Shown here one piece after another: positions 32,739 to 42,055 of a stretch of 52,445 nucleotides of DNA. This DNA is from an uncultured Spirochaetaceae bacterium (GTDB lineage: Bacteria > Spirochaetota > Spirochaetia > Sphaerochaetales > Sphaerochaetaceae). The notes beneath the pieces were generated by a model. That model was not told the DNA's origin. It saw nothing but the letters and a program-made list of their open reading frames with translations, and made no database searches. The translations under genes were made by a program, and so were the position numbers. Location of the stretch: the NCBI GenBank assembly GCA_944389295.1, contig CALXLV010000036.1, positions 1-52,445 of the forward strand, read 5' to 3'. The number at the start of each line of letters is the position of its first letter. The first letter of the stretch is position 1.

Positions 32739-33749
32739 ATGAAGAAAGCAATGCTTCTTGCGCTTGTCCTGTTCGCGGCGACCCTCATCTCTGCAGAGGG
32801 ACTTACGGAAAGCACCGATGACATGCTCACCGTATATGCATATGACTCATTCTCAGGGGACTGGGGGCCTGCGGCCAAACTGCTTCCCGCATTTGAGGAA
32901 GAGACCGGGATAAAGGTGAACCTCGTCGGCGCAGGAGATGCCGTGGAGATGGTTTCACGCCTTGAGCTTGAGGGAGAGAACACGGAAGCCGATGTAATTC
33001 TCGGCGTCACGGACGACTTCGCATACAGGGTCTATCCCTATCTTGAAGCCTATGACTCCCCATACCTCGATGTCATCGATGAAGAGCTGGTGTTCGACCC
33101 GGAGCACAGACTCCTGCCGTTTGACTACGGCACGTTCGCATTCGTGTGGGACAGTGAATGCGGACTTGAGAAGCCGCAGTCGCTTGCGGACCTCACAAAG
33201 CCTGAATACAGGAACAAGATCATACTCATCGACCCGCGCACATCATCTGTTGGGCTCGGCCTTCTTCTCTGGACATACAACATCTACGGAGACGGAGAGG
33301 AGTTCGAGGCGTGGTGGAGGGCGATGAAGGACAATGCCCTCACGATCGCAGACGGATGGTCCTCGGCATACGGACTCTTCACAGAGGGAGAGGCTCCGAT
33401 CGTACTTTCATACACGACCAGCCCGGTGTATCATGTTATGAATGAGAACACAACAAGATACCAGACTCTTGTGTTCCAGGAGGGCCATGAGGCACAGATA
33501 GAGGCAATCGGAATCGTCAAGGGAACTGAGCACAGGGCTGAGGCAGAGAAGTTCATAGACTTCATACTCTCCGAGGGACAGCTCGATACGGCGATTGCGA
33601 ACTCGATGTATCCCGTGAACACAAGCCTTGAGCTTCCGGATGCGTTCAACTACGCTCCGCAGCCGGAGAAGATATTCAGGAGCGGAGATACATCTCCTGA
33701 GACTGTCGAGGCCCTGCAGGAGAAGTGGATATCGATAATGACAGAATAG
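32739..33749 (+). CDS. thiB: thiamine-binding periplasmic protein
   Basis: A 336-residue binding protein of the TbpA/ThiB family. The signal peptide is MKKAMLLALVLFAATLISA. LTVYAYDSFSGDWGPA opens the mature fold, and LPFDYGTFAFVWD, DPRTSSVGLGLLLWT and DGWSSAYGLFTEGEAP match the thiamine-site blocks. It sits directly behind the TPP riboswitch and is the first gene of thiBPQ, which settles the substrate as thiamine or its phosphates. Confidence 0.93.
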   Translation: MKKAMLLALVLFAATLISAEGLTESTDDMLTVYAYDSFSGDWGPAAKLLPAFEEETGIKVNLVGAGDAVEMVSRLELEGENTEADVILGVTDDFAYRVYPYLEAYDSPYLDVIDEELVFDPEHRLLPFDYGTFAFVWDSECGLEKPQSLADLTKPEYRNKIILIDPRTSSVGLGLLLWTYNIYGDGEEFEAWWRAMKDNALTIADGWSSAYGLFTEGEAPIVLSYTTSPVYHVMNENTTRYQTLVFQEGHEAQIEAIGIVKGTEHRAEAEKFIDFILSEGQLDTAIANSMYPVNTSLELPDAFNYAPQPEKIFRSGDTSPETVEALQEKWISIMTE

Positions 33750-33785
33750 GCGTATGCCTTGGAGGGGATGAGGAAGGAGAAATCA

Positions 33786-35411
33786 ATGGCCAGATATGAC
33801 GGCTACTATCTGAGGAGGGCGCTGCCGGGCATAGCGGTGCTTGTCGTTCTTTTCCTCATCCCGCTGATAACGACATTCAGCTACGCGTTCCATGACGGAA
33901 TGCGTCCGCTGATGGAGATATTCGAGGACGGATACACCTACCGTCTTTTATCATTCACGCTGACGGAGTCGCTGCTCTCAGCACTGCTCTCCGTCCTCGC
34001 AGCCCTGCCGTTCGCGGCATATTTCTCACGGTACACTTTTCCCGGCAGAAAAGCCGTGATGACGCTCTCGGCTCTCGCCTTCACAATACCGACGATACTT
34101 GTCGTGCTGGGATTCGTGATCTGGTACGGGAACAACGGCCTTCTCAATGATTTTCTGATGCGCCTTACCGGCCGCGATCACAGCGTCATCGAAGTTCTCT
34201 ACTCATTCAGGGCCATAATACTTGCGCATGTCTATCTCAACTTCCCGATTGCATTCCTTCTGATAACACAGGCTTGGGAAGGACTTTCGGATACGACGGA
34301 GCATGCGGCATATACCCTCGGAGCTGGAAGGATACGCACATTTTTCATGGTCACGCTGCCGCGGCTGAGAGGAAGCATCGCAGCGGCTTTCATACTGATA
34401 TTCCTCTTCTGCTTCTCCTCCTTCTCGATAATTCTCGTACTTGGAGGCAACCCCGCCTACTCCACCTTTGAGACGGAGATATACAGAAGGGTTCACATCA
34501 GCGTTGACCGTGAAGGAGCCGCGGCTCTCTCCGTCTTTGCTCTCTGCGTCTCCTCGCTGCTTCTCATAATAACCGGGCCGGGCATGAGAAGGCGGAAAGC
34601 GGAAAGAAGGCAGAGGGAGCTGATAAAAGCCAAGGGAGGCACGCTCGCCGCGGCATATGCTTTGGTTCTCCTTATCCTCCTTTTCCTTCTCCCTCCCATG
34701 CTCTCGATAATCTACAGAGCCTTCTACACAAAGGAAGGCGCATTCACGCTGAAGGCCTGGAATGATATCGCGGAAGGCGGAACGGGATTCATGTCAGCAG
34801 CATCCGGAGCTGTCATCGCCAGCTTTGTTATAGCGTCTGCAGTCTCTCTTCTCTCGGTATTTCTGGGAGCGAGGATAGCCATGGCCTCGGCAAAGCGGGG
34901 TTCAGTGCTGCTTCCGCTGCTTTCTTCAATGCCGATGGCTTCAGGGTCTGTGACACTCGGCCTCGGCTTTTCGTTTCTCTCGGCGATGATACCCTTCAAG
35001 TCCCCGCTCATCTCACTACTGCTGGTCATCGCCGCGCATCTCGTGATAGTCCTGCCGTTCTCTGTAAGGACGATAACTCCCGGAGCAAGGGCAATTCCCG
35101 CTCTTCTCCCGGATGCGGCATATACGCTCGGAGCATCGAAGAGAAGGACGCGGAGAAAAGTGGAGATGCCTTTCCTCTATCCGTATATGAGGAAGGCTTT
35201 CGCATTCTCATTCGCGCTCTCGCTCGGGGAGGTCAACGCAACGCTCACGCTGTCTGACGGCAGAATCTCGACAATCCCCGTCCTCATCTACAGAATGATA
35301 GGCTCCTACAACTATCAGGGAGCGGCCGCGCTGGGAACGATACTCCTGGCGGAAGCGCTCATCATCTTCGCCATCGGCGAATGCGGAGGAAAGAAGAATG
35401 GCATATCTTGA
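33786..35411 (+). CDS. thiP: thiamine ABC transporter permease, duplicated
   Basis: A 541-residue inner-membrane protein made of two fused permease halves, as usual for ThiP. About twelve helices are visible. Each half has an EAA-type loop: AYTLGAGRIRTFFMVTLPRL near residue 190 and AYTLGASKRRTRRKVEMPFL near 455. The start at 33786 is preferred to upstream TTG or ATG codons because AAGGAG lies seven bases before it. It overlaps thiQ by 14 bases. Confidence 0.93.
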   Translation: MARYDGYYLRRALPGIAVLVVLFLIPLITTFSYAFHDGMRPLMEIFEDGYTYRLLSFTLTESLLSALLSVLAALPFAAYFSRYTFPGRKAVMTLSALAFTIPTILVVLGFVIWYGNNGLLNDFLMRLTGRDHSVIEVLYSFRAIILAHVYLNFPIAFLLITQAWEGLSDTTEHAAYTLGAGRIRTFFMVTLPRLRGSIAAAFILIFLFCFSSFSIILVLGGNPAYSTFETEIYRRVHISVDREGAAALSVFALCVSSLLLIITGPGMRRRKAERRQRELIKAKGGTLAAAYALVLLILLFLLPPMLSIIYRAFYTKEGAFTLKAWNDIAEGGTGFMSAASGAVIASFVIASAVSLLSVFLGARIAMASAKRGSVLLPLLSSMPMASGSVTLGLGFSFLSAMIPFKSPLISLLLVIAAHLVIVLPFSVRTITPGARAIPALLPDAAYTLGASKRRTRRKVEMPFLYPYMRKAFAFSFALSLGEVNATLTLSDGRISTIPVLIYRMIGSYNYQGAAALGTILLAEALIIFAIGECGGKKNGIS

Positions 35412-36378
35412 AATAAAGAACATCGAGAAGAAATACGGCAGTTTCAATCTCTCACTCTCTCTTGAGGCCGGTGAGGGTGAGTTCCTCTGCATAATAGGGC
35501 CTTCAGGATCGGGGAAATCAACGCTTCTCTCGCTGATAGCCGGCCTTGAGGAGCCGGACAGCGGCTCCATCATCCTCGACGGCAGGGATATAACGCGCGA
35601 GAAGATACAGGACAGGGGCATAGCCATGGTATTTCAGGACTTCACTCTCTTCCCGTCCATGAACGTGCAGAAGAACATAGAGTTCGGCATGAAGATGAGG
35701 GAAAAGACGAAAAGACGGAACCTTGCCGCCAACCTGCTGAAGCTCGTCGGGCTTGAAGGTTACGGAAAGAGGTCTGTCACCTCACTCTCTGGCGGAGAGG
35801 CACAGAGAGTGCAGCTTGCCAGAGCGCTGGCCTCAGAGCCGGGCATACTCCTTCTTGACGAACCGCTCTCTGCTCTCGATCCGCCGATGAGAAAGAACAT
35901 CAGGAACGCGATCAGGGCGATACATGACAGCCTCGGCATAACGATGCTCTATGTGACGCACGACAGGGAGGAAGCCTTCTCCATCTCAGATTCCATCGTG
36001 ATAATGAACGAGGGACGTATTGCCGCGAGGGGAAGCGCTGAGGAGCTCTACAGGCATCCTTCCGATCTCTTCACAGCATTCTTCACAGGAGAAGGAACAG
36101 CCATCCCCGCACACCTTGTTTTCGAAAACATGGAAGGATCGGTATTCTTCCGCCCCGAGGAGGCCACAATATCGGAAGATGAGCTCGATCCCTCTCTCTA
36201 TACAATGCATGTGATCTTCTCAGGATGCGAGGTCGTCTCCTGCGAGTTCACCGGCGCAGGATATATGCTCGGACTGAACTACAAGGGCTATCCCCTCCTC
36301 TGCCAGAGCGCGACGAAGCCTAGAAGGAAAACCGTCTCGCTGATGATTCTCCGCGAAAGCCTGAGAAATCTCATCTGA
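35398..36378 (+). CDS. thiQ: thiamine ABC transporter ATPase
   Basis: A 326-residue ATPase. Walker A is GPSGSGKST, the Q-loop MVFQDFTLFPS, the signature LSGGEAQRVQLARAL and Walker B LLLDEPLSALDPP. The length exceeds that of E. coli ThiQ (about 230): the last 90 residues form a small beta-rich domain similar to the TOBE-type regulatory tail of Pot/Fbp-type ATPases. It starts inside thiP, so the subunits are co-translated. Confidence 0.92.
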   Translation: MAYLEIKNIEKKYGSFNLSLSLEAGEGEFLCIIGPSGSGKSTLLSLIAGLEEPDSGSIILDGRDITREKIQDRGIAMVFQDFTLFPSMNVQKNIEFGMKMREKTKRRNLAANLLKLVGLEGYGKRSVTSLSGGEAQRVQLARALASEPGILLLDEPLSALDPPMRKNIRNAIRAIHDSLGITMLYVTHDREEAFSISDSIVIMNEGRIAARGSAEELYRHPSDLFTAFFTGEGTAIPAHLVFENMEGSVFFRPEEATISEDELDPSLYTMHVIFSGCEVVSCEFTGAGYMLGLNYKGYPLLCQSATKPRRKTVSLMILRESLRNLI

Positions 36379-36425
36379 GATTGGCAGGAACGGAGAGCAG
36401 GAGCGTATAGGAAACAGGAGGCTAA

Positions 36426-36962
36426 ATGAAGAGGATAATAACCATCATTCTCCTGCTGTACGCAGTCTCATCGGCATATGCCGTGCACTGGGACCCCTCT
36501 GTTTCAGGAGCCGTGCTCTTCTCGGGCACGCTCTTTGACAGCAGCATCGACAGCTCGGGAACACACTGGAGTTCCGTCAGGCTCGATGCTGAGCTGGATG
36601 CCGCTGCGATAAGATTCGGGAAACGTCATACGCTCTCACTGCCCTTCTCTGTAATCTACCGGAGCGAGACGGGAATAACAGAGCGCATGCAGCTTGCGGC
36701 GGCCTTCGGAGGAGAGCTCTCGCTGAGATACAGGCTTATGATGACGGACTCTGCAGCAGTCTCCTTTTCAGGCGACATGGCGTTTCTCTGGTATGATACG
36801 TGCGATGCCGGTGCGTGGCAGTTCGGTACGACAGTCGAGCTTGAATACTACCCCATACCGCAGATCGGAATCTCTCTTCCATTCACAGCAGCATGGGGCC
36901 GCGATGAGTTCACATACGCCATCGGAGCCGCAGTGAGGATACGTTTCTGGGGGTCTGTATGA
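36426..36962 (+). CDS. exported protein, probable small outer-membrane barrel
   Basis: A 178-residue protein with a signal peptide (MKRIITIILLLYAVSSAYA) and alternating strands ending in an aromatic-rich C-terminus (AIGAAVRIRFWGSV), typical of outer-membrane barrels. Family not recognised. AGGAGG lies before the ATG. Its stop overlaps the start of the caspase-like lipoprotein gene by four bases, so the two envelope proteins are co-translated and may act together. Confidence 0.6.
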   Translation: MKRIITIILLLYAVSSAYAVHWDPSVSGAVLFSGTLFDSSIDSSGTHWSSVRLDAELDAAAIRFGKRHTLSLPFSVIYRSETGITERMQLAAAFGGELSLRYRLMMTDSAAVSFSGDMAFLWYDTCDAGAWQFGTTVELEYYPIPQIGISLPFTAAWGRDEFTYAIGAAVRIRFWGSV

Positions 36963-37873
36963 GAAGTGCGCTGAAATATATTGTGAGTGCCGTTCTCATT
37001 GCCATCACCGCACTCATCATCTCATGCAGCGATCCGGCCCATCAGAGCAAGGTTGTGTTCATCTCCGCCGCGATAGACTACGGTCCGGAAGGCGAGATCA
37101 ACTACCTTGCAAATCCGCCGGAAGATCAGAGAGTGCTCTCAGCAGAGATACGCGCCCTCGCAGAAGGATCGGGGGAGATATACGAGGAATACCTGTTTCT
37201 TGAGAAGAATGGCGAGAGGACATTCAACGGAACGCGGAAGAACTGGAACCACGATGACATCCTTTCGGTGATCGCCTCGCTTGATACCGTGGCGGAGGAT
37301 CTCATAATCTTCCACTACTCAGGGCACGGGGATGATGACGGCAGTCTTGTCACCGATATGGACATCTCATTCAGGCTCTCTCCCGAAAGGCTTCTTGACC
37401 AGCTGGAGAACACTGACGGCAAGAAATGCCTCTTTCTCGATTCATGCTATTCAGGAACCTTCATAGATGGTGGAAAACTCGCGGACGGCGAGGTGTTCTT
37501 CGGCGGCAATCTCATCTCGGAATCATTCGTCCATGCGCTCCTGCCGTCGCTACTGATGACATTCTCGGCAGGACACACGGAACGGAGCGATATATGGGTA
37601 TTCTCCGCAGCTACGGAGAACCAGTCATCATTCGACAGCTGGGACGGCGGTCTGCCGGAGCAGGAGAACTTCGGAGCGTTCACATACTACCTTGCTTCTG
37701 CTCTGGGCTATGACATGGAAAACGACAGAGCCGCTATTCCCGGCAGAATGACCACGATCACATTCTACGATATCTATCAGAAGGTGAAAGAGAATATGGA
37801 CGGCAGTCTCTGGAAGGAGGCGACACCGCAGGTCACGCTCTCCCCTGTTGACCTCGTTCTCTTCCGCTTCTGA
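36959..37873 (+). CDS. caspase-fold (C14) lipoprotein
   Basis: A 304-residue protein with a lipoprotein signal (MRSALKYIVSAVLIAITALIISC, given in part; lipid cysteine at about residue 22) and a metacaspase-like domain. The catalytic dyad is visible: His in IIFHYSGHGDDDG (about residue 122) and Cys in KCLFLDSCYSGTF (about residue 162). Bacterial caspase-like proteases are usually cytosolic and often linked to signalling or cell death; a lipid-anchored one facing the periplasm or surface is less usual. It is co-translated with a barrel-like protein. Substrate unknown. Confidence 0.8.
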   Translation: MRSALKYIVSAVLIAITALIISCSDPAHQSKVVFISAAIDYGPEGEINYLANPPEDQRVLSAEIRALAEGSGEIYEEYLFLEKNGERTFNGTRKNWNHDDILSVIASLDTVAEDLIIFHYSGHGDDDGSLVTDMDISFRLSPERLLDQLENTDGKKCLFLDSCYSGTFIDGGKLADGEVFFGGNLISESFVHALLPSLLMTFSAGHTERSDIWVFSAATENQSSFDSWDGGLPEQENFGAFTYYLASALGYDMENDRAAIPGRMTTITFYDIYQKVKENMDGSLWKEATPQVTLSPVDLVLFRF

Positions 37874-37875
37874 TC

Positions 37876-39942
37876 TCATGAGGAGAGATCGCGGCGCTCT
37901 TTTATTCTCTGTATTTCATCGCGCAGCAGAGCGGCTTTCTCGAACTCGAGGTTCTTTGCCAGTTCCGTCATCTGGCGCGTCAGATCAGCGACATATTTCT
38001 TCCTGTCGCGCTCAAGAAGGAGGTTGTAGTTCGAGCTCACTATCTTTATCTCCTCCTTCGCGATCGCCTCATCGTCGCTCTTCTCCCTCTCAAGGATATC
38101 CTCGACTGCCTTCCTGATCGTCCGCGGAGTGATTCCGTGCGCTTCGTTGTACGCCATCTGCACGCTTCTTCTGTGCTCGGTCTCCTCGATCGCCTCTGCC
38201 ATCGCCTCGCTCATGCGGTCCGCATACATTATCACGCGGCCGTCGGCATTTCTCGCCGCACGTCCTATCGTCTGTATCAGGGACGTTGCCGAGCGCAGGA
38301 AGCCGATCTTGTCGGCATCGAGTATGGCCACGAGAGAGACTTCGGGAAGATCAAGTCCTTCCCTGAGAAGGTTAATGCCGACAAGCACATCGAACTTGCC
38401 GAGCCTGAGATCACGGAGGATCTCAACGCGCTCTATTGTCTCTACTTCGGAGTGGAGATACCTGACTTTCAGGGAAAGCCCGGAGAGATAGTCGGTAAGG
38501 TCCTCCGCCATCTTCTTGGTCAGAGTTGTGACGAGCACGCGCTCATCCTTCTCTATAGTCTTTCTTATCTCTCCGTAGAGATCCTCCATCTGGCCTTCCG
38601 TGGCCCTGACCTCGATCTTGGGATCGAGAAGCCCTGTAGGACGTATCAGCTGCTCCACGATCTGCGATGACTCCCGCCTCTCCCTCTCTCCGGGGGTTGC
38701 GGAGACATAGATTCTCTGCCCGACTTTATGATCGAACTCCTCATATTTCAGCGGCCTGTTGTCGAGGGCGGAAGGGAGCCTGAAGCCGTAGTTGACGAGA
38801 TTGAGCTTGCGCGATCTATCTCCTTCATACATCGCTCCGATCTGCGGAAGGGTGACATGAGACTCATCGATGAAGGTGACGAAATCATCGGGGAAGTAGT
38901 CGAGAAGGACCGCCGGACGCTCTCCCGGAGCACGTCCGGAGAGCGGGCGTGAGTAGTTCTCGATGCCAGAGCAGTAGCCTACCTCGGTAAGCATCTCGAG
39001 ATCGTACTCCACCCTGCTCTTTATCCTCTCCGCCTCCACGGGCTTGCCGTTGGAGAGGAAATACTCAACGCGCTCCTCCTTCTCTGCATTTATCCTGTCT
39101 ATCGCCTTGTTTATCTGATCCTGAGGCATCACAAACTGCTTTGCGGGATAGAGCGTGACGACATCGACAGATGATATCTTCTCGCCCGTAAGCGGGTTGA
39201 ACCAGACGATATCGGAGATGGTATCCCAATCGAGATATATCCTGAATGCAGTCTCAAGATACGCGGGGTATATCTCTATCGTCTCGCCTCTCGGCCTGAA
39301 TGTCCCGCGGCTGAGTATGGCATCATTGCGGTCATAGAGCATGCGCGTAAGCTGTGAGAATACCTTGTTCTGCTCGAACTCGTCGCCGATGCGGAACGTG
39401 AAAAGCATGTCCCTGAGCGATACAGGATTGCCGAGTCCGTAGATGCAGCTCACAGTCGCCACGACTATGACATCGCGCCTCTCCATCAGCGAGAACGATG
39501 CGTTGAGCCTCAGCCTGTCTATCTCGTCATTGATGTCGACTTCCTTCTCGATGTAGAGATCCTTTCCGGGCACATACGCCTCAGGCTGGTAGTAATCGTA
39601 TGTTGAGACAAAGTATGTGACCGCGTTCTCCGGAAAGAAGGACTTGAACTCACGGTAAAGCTGGGCAGAGAGCGTCTTGTTGTGCGAGAGCACGAGCGTG
39701 GGCTTCTGAATGCGCTCTATCAGCTTAGCCATCGTGAATGTCTTTCCCGAACCCGTTACACCTTTCAGCGTCTGCGCGCGGTCTCCTGCGAGATATCCCT
39801 GATAGAGCTTCTCGACAGCCTCTCCCTGGTCGCCGGCAAGATCATAGTCGGAAACGACGTGAAACGGCTTCGAGAAACCTGCCTGGAAATTTATGAACGG
39901 TTCACCCGCAATGCTGTAGCCTTTGTCTACCTCACCAGCCAT
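37876..39942 (-). CDS. uvrB: excinuclease ABC subunit B
   Basis: A 688-residue helicase-like damage-recognition subunit of nucleotide excision repair. Walker A is GVTGSGKTFTMA, the beta-hairpin includes YDYYQPEAYVP, helicase motifs DESHVTLPQ, GINLLREGLDLPEVSLVAI (part) and QTIGRAARN follow, and the C-terminal UVR motif is MTELAKNLEFEKAALLRDEI. It starts inside htrA (16-base overlap). It is convergent with the caspase gene, with only three bases between stops and no terminator. Confidence 0.97.
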   Translation of the reverse strand: MAGEVDKGYSIAGEPFINFQAGFSKPFHVVSDYDLAGDQGEAVEKLYQGYLAGDRAQTLKGVTGSGKTFTMAKLIERIQKPTLVLSHNKTLSAQLYREFKSFFPENAVTYFVSTYDYYQPEAYVPGKDLYIEKEVDINDEIDRLRLNASFSLMERRDVIVVATVSCIYGLGNPVSLRDMLFTFRIGDEFEQNKVFSQLTRMLYDRNDAILSRGTFRPRGETIEIYPAYLETAFRIYLDWDTISDIVWFNPLTGEKISSVDVVTLYPAKQFVMPQDQINKAIDRINAEKEERVEYFLSNGKPVEAERIKSRVEYDLEMLTEVGYCSGIENYSRPLSGRAPGERPAVLLDYFPDDFVTFIDESHVTLPQIGAMYEGDRSRKLNLVNYGFRLPSALDNRPLKYEEFDHKVGQRIYVSATPGERERRESSQIVEQLIRPTGLLDPKIEVRATEGQMEDLYGEIRKTIEKDERVLVTTLTKKMAEDLTDYLSGLSLKVRYLHSEVETIERVEILRDLRLGKFDVLVGINLLREGLDLPEVSLVAILDADKIGFLRSATSLIQTIGRAARNADGRVIMYADRMSEAMAEAIEETEHRRSVQMAYNEAHGITPRTIRKAVEDILEREKSDDEAIAKEEIKIVSSNYNLLLERDRKKYVADLTRQMTELAKNLEFEKAALLRDEIQRIKERRDLSS

Positions 39943-41189
39943 CTTGAATTGTCCTCCGTCTGCGCAACGAGCACCACATCCTTCAGAAGAGTCTCTGCCC
40001 CCTTCCTCACCACAGTTATATCGACCTTGTCGCCGGGTCTTGTGCCGAAGAGTGCAGCGAAGTAATCGTCATAGCCCGAGACGCTCCTGCCGTCTATCGC
40101 GGTGATGACATCGCCGCCGAGGTATATCACGCTCTGCCCGTACTGCACGGCCTCCGAGCCGCCTTTGAGACCTCCCCTGTCAGCCTCTCCTCCGGGAACA
40201 ACCTGCGAGACGAGGATTCCCTCTGATACGGGAAGCGAGGAATACTCAGCTATCTGGGGATTGAGCGCCACAGAGAGGATATCCAGCCAGCCGCGCTCGA
40301 CTTTTCCGTTTTTTATTATCTCTTCCGCGGTATCCATCGCAGTCTCTGCGGGAATGGCGAATGAGATTCCCTCGGCCGATCCCGAGCGCGAATAGATCGA
40401 GCTAACTATGCCTACCATGCTTCCGTCGGATGCGATCAGAGGACCTCCGCTGTTTCCCGGGTTTATGATCGCATCTGTCTGTATCATCGAGGGAAGAACC
40501 CCGCCCGAATCGGTGAATACCATCCTTCCGAGCCCCGAGACGATGCCTTTCGTCATCGACCATGTATATCCGTACGGATGTCCGATAGCATAGACCGACT
40601 CTCCAATGCAGAGTGAGGATGAGTTCCCTGTCCTTATTGCAGGAAGTCCCTCCGCATCGGCTTTGAGGACAGCGATATCGGAGAGGTTGTCCGCACCCGT
40701 GAGCACAGCCTCATAAACGCTTCCGTCAGGAAGAGAGACGAGGAAATCACGGGCATTGCCGGCCACATGACGGTTGGTAAGGATATATCCGTCGGGAGAG
40801 ATTATCACTCCCGCTCCCTGTCCCGCACCGGAGAGTTCGGATGCCGGTACGATCTGGACGACACTGTCCTTTGAACCTGAATATATCGCGATGGCACGCT
40901 GTTCCTCCTCGGTAAGCGTCCAAGCCGGTCTCTCGCCTGCGAAAAGAGGAACTGCATCCGAACCGTAGCTGATATCATCGACAGGAACTCCTGCCATCAT
41001 CAGAAGCCCCTTCTCTCCCTCCGTCTCGATAACGCTCCGCATCGCGCTGCGGAGGATTCCGGCCTCTTCTTCCTTCGAGAGAGCCCTTGTCCAGAGAGCA
41101 AGCAGGAAGAACACAATGAGTGCCGCTGCCGCCGCTGTTATGATCTTGATGATTTCAGGAGGTGTGAGCTTGCGCTTTTTTACTGCCAC
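39927..41189 (-). CDS. HtrA/DegP-type serine protease with PDZ domain
   Basis: A 420-residue protease anchored by one N-terminal helix (residues 17-36), so the catalytic part is periplasmic. The triad is His in ILTNRHVAG, Asp in LSDIAVLK and Ser in INPGNSGGPL. A PDZ domain covers about residues 315-405 (GILVSQVVPGGEADRGGL). It probably degrades misfolded envelope proteins. Start is GTG at 41189 with TATTTT six bases upstream and no Shine-Dalgarno. It forms an operon with uvrB, an unusual pairing. Confidence 0.9.
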   Translation of the reverse strand: MAVKKRKLTPPEIIKIITAAAAALIVFFLLALWTRALSKEEEAGILRSAMRSVIETEGEKGLLMMAGVPVDDISYGSDAVPLFAGERPAWTLTEEEQRAIAIYSGSKDSVVQIVPASELSGAGQGAGVIISPDGYILTNRHVAGNARDFLVSLPDGSVYEAVLTGADNLSDIAVLKADAEGLPAIRTGNSSSLCIGESVYAIGHPYGYTWSMTKGIVSGLGRMVFTDSGGVLPSMIQTDAIINPGNSGGPLIASDGSMVGIVSSIYSRSGSAEGISFAIPAETAMDTAEEIIKNGKVERGWLDILSVALNPQIAEYSSLPVSEGILVSQVVPGGEADRGGLKGGSEAVQYGQSVIYLGGDVITAIDGRSVSGYDDYFAALFGTRPGDKVDITVVRKGAETLLKDVVLVAQTEDNSRWLVR

Positions 41190-41195
41190 AGAGCA

Positions 41196-41253
41196 AAAAT
41201 ACCTCTCATATAACGTCTAGTCAACTTGACTGGAGGAAAATGGGATGTAATCT
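41196..41253. promoter_or_regulatory. divergent promoters sharing a palindromic -35
   Basis: AGTCAA-C-TTGACT (41219-41231) is a perfect palindrome that supplies both -35 boxes. Leftward: TTGACT, 17 nt, TATTTT (41196-41201), six bases, GTG of htrA. Rightward: TTGACT (41226-41231), 16 nt, TAATCT (41248-41253), seven bases, ATG of the methyltransferase at 41261. Two polymerases could not occupy both at once. Confidence 0.6.
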
Positions 41254-41260
41254 CAGTTAT

Positions 41261-42037
41261 ATGGACGAGACCGTGATAAACAGCAGAGCCTGGGACGGAG
41301 AGGCCCGGAACGGCAGCGCATGGGCGCGCATAGTATCGGAAGAGGAAATCAAAAGGGCCGCTGCAGGACATCCGGGAATCCGCGTGACTGTAGAGAAAAA
41401 CGTGCCTCAGAGCTGGATAGAACCGCTGAAAGGCGCTCATGTACTTTCCCTCGGAGGCGCCGGCGGACAGCAGACTCCCCTTCTTGCTGCCTTCGGCTGC
41501 CGGACAGAATGCCTTGACATAAGCGGAGAAATGCTCAAGCGCGACAGGGAGGCACTGGAAAGATACGGACTCAGTGCGGAACTCCATCAGGGAAGCATGA
41601 CCGATCTCTCACGCTTCCGGCCGTCCTCGTTCAGAGCCGTCATCTCTCCGGTATCCATTAACTTCGTAAGGGAGATAGAAAGGGTCTACAGGGAAGTTTT
41701 CAGGATACTTGATGAGAACGGAATATTCATATTCGGCGTCGCCAATCCGGCGCTTTACATGTTCGACGACAGGATGCTTGCGAAGGGAAAGATGAAGATA
41801 AAGTACACTCTCCCATTCTCTGATGAGAAAAGCCTCTCGGAGAAAGAGGTGCGGAAGAGATGCGCAAAGGGAGACACTCTTGAGTTCTCGCACACGCTCG
41901 GGAACATTCTTGGAGCGCTTACGGAAACAGGCTTCGCCGTGACAGGATTCTTCTCAGACGTCTCTTCATACGAGCCGATAGACTCATTCCTTCACGACTG
42001 CTATCTCGCTGTCAGGGCAGAGAAGAGAGATAAATGA
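41261..42037 (+). CDS. class I SAM-dependent methyltransferase
   Basis: A 258-residue methyltransferase. SAM-binding motif I is VLSLGGAGGQQTPLLA, motif II ECLDISGEML, and VISPVSINFVREIE corresponds to motif IV. The substrate is unknown; the N-terminal INSRAWDGEARNGSAW block is common to a small-molecule methyltransferase subgroup. The start at 41261 fits the promoter spacing; an ATG at 41240 in the same frame has GGAGG three bases before it and is the alternative. No partner gene is obvious. Confidence 0.8.
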   Translation: MDETVINSRAWDGEARNGSAWARIVSEEEIKRAAAGHPGIRVTVEKNVPQSWIEPLKGAHVLSLGGAGGQQTPLLAAFGCRTECLDISGEMLKRDREALERYGLSAELHQGSMTDLSRFRPSSFRAVISPVSINFVREIERVYREVFRILDENGIFIFGVANPALYMFDDRMLAKGKMKIKYTLPFSDEKSLSEKEVRKRCAKGDTLEFSHTLGNILGALTETGFAVTGFFSDVSSYEPIDSFLHDCYLAVRAEKRDK

Positions 42038-42055
42038 GAACATTCTCCATAAGTG

